Positions 5,240-6,167 of a stretch of DNA of 6,167 nt are shown here, one piece after another. Source of the DNA: Phycisphaerales bacterium UBA4658 (lineage in GTDB: Bacteria > Planctomycetota > Phycisphaerae > Phycisphaerales > UBA1924); assembly GCA_002405485.1 (NCBI GenBank), contig DHLW01000174.1:7605-13771 (forward strand), read 5' to 3'. The notes beneath the pieces were generated by a model. It worked only from the letters and a program-made list of their open reading frames with translations, did not search any database and was not told the origin of the DNA. How positions within the stretch are numbered: the first letter of the stretch is position 1; the number at the start of each line of letters is the position of its first letter. A program made the translations under genes and the position numbers.

Positions 5240-5267
5240 CACGGCCCGAGCGTGCGCCCGGGCCGTG
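5240..5267 (-). terminator. Hairpin downstream of the second PEP-CTERM gene (copy 2 of a repeated element)
   Basis: A perfect 9-bp stem (CACGGCCCG at 5240-5248 with CGGGCCGTG at 5259-5267) closes a 10-base loop AGCGTGCGCC. It starts 40 bases after the stop at 5308 of the minus-strand gene and 5 bases after the plus-strand recombinase remnant. It matches the hairpin at 3757-3784 at 25 of 28 positions. Two of the three differences form a compensated pair (G-C there, A-T here). No T run follows. Confidence 0.72.
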
Positions 5268-5307
5268 AGGCTTTGCACTCAGGTTGTATGCTCAGGGTTG
5301 AACCACC

Positions 5308-5922
5308 TCAGCGGCGGCGACGCGCGGCGAGCAGGCCGCCGAGGCCGAGAATCGTGGCAACGCCGGGAGTCGGAACGAGGCCGCTGGTCGCGAAGCTCGT
5401 GGAGTAGTTGACCTGGTTGCCACTCAGGATCGTGAAGTTCATGGTCATCGCGGCGTTGGCGATGCCCGAGAAGACGTTGTTGAGATCAACGGCCGTTCCC
5501 TCGAACCTGATGTTCAGGTTGTTGGGGCCGCTGGACGCGAAGATCTGCGACGTGGAGGAGAACTGGATGTTCGCGCCGCCGAAGGCGACGGTGAACAGCG
5601 AGGGGTACGAGTTGTTGAGAGTGACCGGGGGTGCGAACGCCACGACGCCGCCGGGCAGTGTGATCGACGTGTTCGCCGTCACAGCGACCGCCGCCGCCCC
5701 GCTGAAAACGTTGGGAAGGCCGTTGAAGGTCGCCAGGCCCGGATTGTTGATCAAGTGCGGGCCGCCCCAGTTGAAGGAGGTGGCTTGCGCCAGCGAGCTG
5801 CCAACGAAGGTGCCCGGCGTGCCGAAGGGAACAAAGCCCATCGTGCCGTTCAGAACGGTGGCAGACGCCGAACCCGCGCAGGCAGCGAGTGCCAACGCGC
5901 CGATAGCAATCAGACTCTTCAC
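5308..5922 (-). CDS. PEP-CTERM sorting-domain protein, low-complexity beta-rich, unknown function
   Basis: A 204-residue exported protein starting with GTG at 5922, supported by a GAGGAG site 8 bases upstream and by the signal peptide it produces (MKSLIAIGALALAACAGSASA, likely cleaved after residue 21). The mature part is rich in Asn, Ser, Thr, Gly and Ala, almost without charge, and alternates as in beta-sheet proteins (LPNVFSGAAAVAVTANTSIT; FTVAFGGANIQFSSTS). It has no cysteine. The tail is a textbook PEP-CTERM: VPTPG (183-187), a Gly-rich hydrophobic stretch (188-200) and RRRR (201-204). An exosortase encoded elsewhere should process it and place it at the cell surface or outer matrix. The signal peptide and tail are close to those of the first PEP-CTERM gene, but the mature domains are not visibly related. 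No enzyme motif is visible; a structural or adhesive role is only a guess. Confidence 0.88.
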   Translation of the reverse strand: MKSLIAIGALALAACAGSASATVLNGTMGFVPFGTPGTFVGSSLAQATSFNWGGPHLINNPGLATFNGLPNVFSGAAAVAVTANTSITLPGGVVAFAPPVTLNNSYPSLFTVAFGGANIQFSSTSQIFASSGPNNLNIRFEGTAVDLNNVFSGIANAAMTMNFTILSGNQVNYSTSFATSGLVPTPGVATILGLGGLLAARRRR

Positions 5923-5930
5923 GCCTCTCT

Positions 5931-5936
5931 CTCCTC
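5931..5936 (-). promoter_or_regulatory. Ribosome binding site deciding the GTG start of the second PEP-CTERM gene
   Basis: On the minus strand GAGGAG ends 8 bases before the GTG at 5922 and is followed by the same GA-repeat as in the first PEP-CTERM gene. No ATG competes within the signal peptide coding region. Confidence 0.7.
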
Positions 5937-6007
5937 TGCCACCTTGCGGCGGCGATACCGGCTATCAATTTGCGTGCTGGTGGCTACGCAGAAAACCCGC
6001 AGCTTGT

Positions 6008-6035
6008 GATCTATCGTGCCCTCTCCCGTAGTCAA
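6008..6035 (-). promoter_or_regulatory. Putative promoter, second PEP-CTERM gene
   Basis: On the minus strand TTGACT (6035-6030) is followed after 16 bases by TAGATC (6013-6008). The -35 is good (five of six), the -10 poor (three of six). Spacing and placement about 85 bases upstream of the start mirror the promoter of the first PEP-CTERM gene. Confidence 0.4.
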
Positions 6036-6062
6036 GGGACTTTGGCAGGGTTTTTCACGAAC

Positions 6063-6089
6063 TTGACAGGCGGCGCACCTCGATAAACA
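6063..6089 (+). promoter_or_regulatory. Possible divergent promoter pointing out of the window
   Basis: A perfect TTGACA at 6063-6068 is followed after 15 bases by TAAACA (6084-6089). The spacing is short and the -10 weak. If real, it drives a gene beyond the right end, back to back with the promoter at 6008-6035. Confidence 0.25.
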
Positions 6090-6133
6090 GACTGCAAGGT
6101 CGCCAAAGCCGGCGCCCGCGGCCAAACGATCGA

Positions 6134-6167
6134 CCCACCCCCACCCCCCCCCCCCACCCTCACCCCC
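6134..6167 (-). repeat. C-rich tract at right window edge, G-quadruplex motif on the minus strand
   Basis: C runs of 3, 5, 12, 3 and 5 are separated by single or few non-C bases. The complementary strand fits a G-quadruplex. As at the left edge, the tract coincides with the end of the sequence and probably marks where assembly failed. Confidence 0.65.

Noticed and set aside
3757..5267. The two repeated hairpins as a CRISPR array or insertion sequence ends
   Set aside because: There are only two copies, 1.5 kb apart, in the same orientation, with no spacers between, no transposase and no target duplication; their position after stop codons explains them better.
1..6167. A circular replicon or plasmid with terminal overlap
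   Set aside because: Both ends are C-rich but I see no shared unique sequence, replication gene or origin.

Overview
The window is GC-rich DNA that most resembles a planctomycete, probably of the class Phycisphaerae. Two proteins end in a VPxPG / glycine-rich hydrophobic stretch / RRRR tail, a PEP-CTERM-type sorting signal. A third ends in two dockerin-like half-repeats of the FLNAWF type that is common in that group. The host assignment is inferred from these protein signatures only. Both ends of the window are long C or G homopolymer tracts, so it looks like a contig whose assembly stopped in low-complexity sequence.

Layout from left to right. Positions 1-92 are a C tract followed by a G-rich tract able to form a G-quadruplex. 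A non-coding leader with a TATACT -10-like box leads into a secreted choloylglycine hydrolase / penicillin V acylase family enzyme on the plus strand (414-1526), the most secure gene here. A spacer with a second C tract follows. Next is a minus-strand gene for a small unrecognised protein with a C-x-C motif (1837-2358). Immediately divergent from it is the C-terminal end of a dockerin-bearing secreted protein with no proper N-terminus (about 2461-3063). About 690 bases then hold nothing I can call a gene.

The right half is dominated by two separate minus-strand PEP-CTERM genes (3824-4531 and 5308-5922). They are built on one plan: a TTGAC-type promoter, a GGAG ribosome binding site 7-8 bases before the start, almost the same signal peptide, unrelated mature domains, the same kind of C-terminal sorting tail, and a near-identical hairpin 39-40 bases after the stop. 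Between them, on the plus strand, is the catalytic C-terminal end of a tyrosine recombinase with damaged residues (5028-5234), a trace of a past mobile element.

These genes do not form an operon; strands alternate and gaps are long. The common theme is export: one secreted hydrolase, one dockerin-type fragment and two proteins expected to be processed by an exosortase encoded elsewhere. I see no convincing evidence for an entirely new multi-gene system. The most distinctive signals are the repeated hairpin with a compensatory base-pair change, the shared module design of the PEP-CTERM genes, and the CxC protein with a possibly leaderless start.
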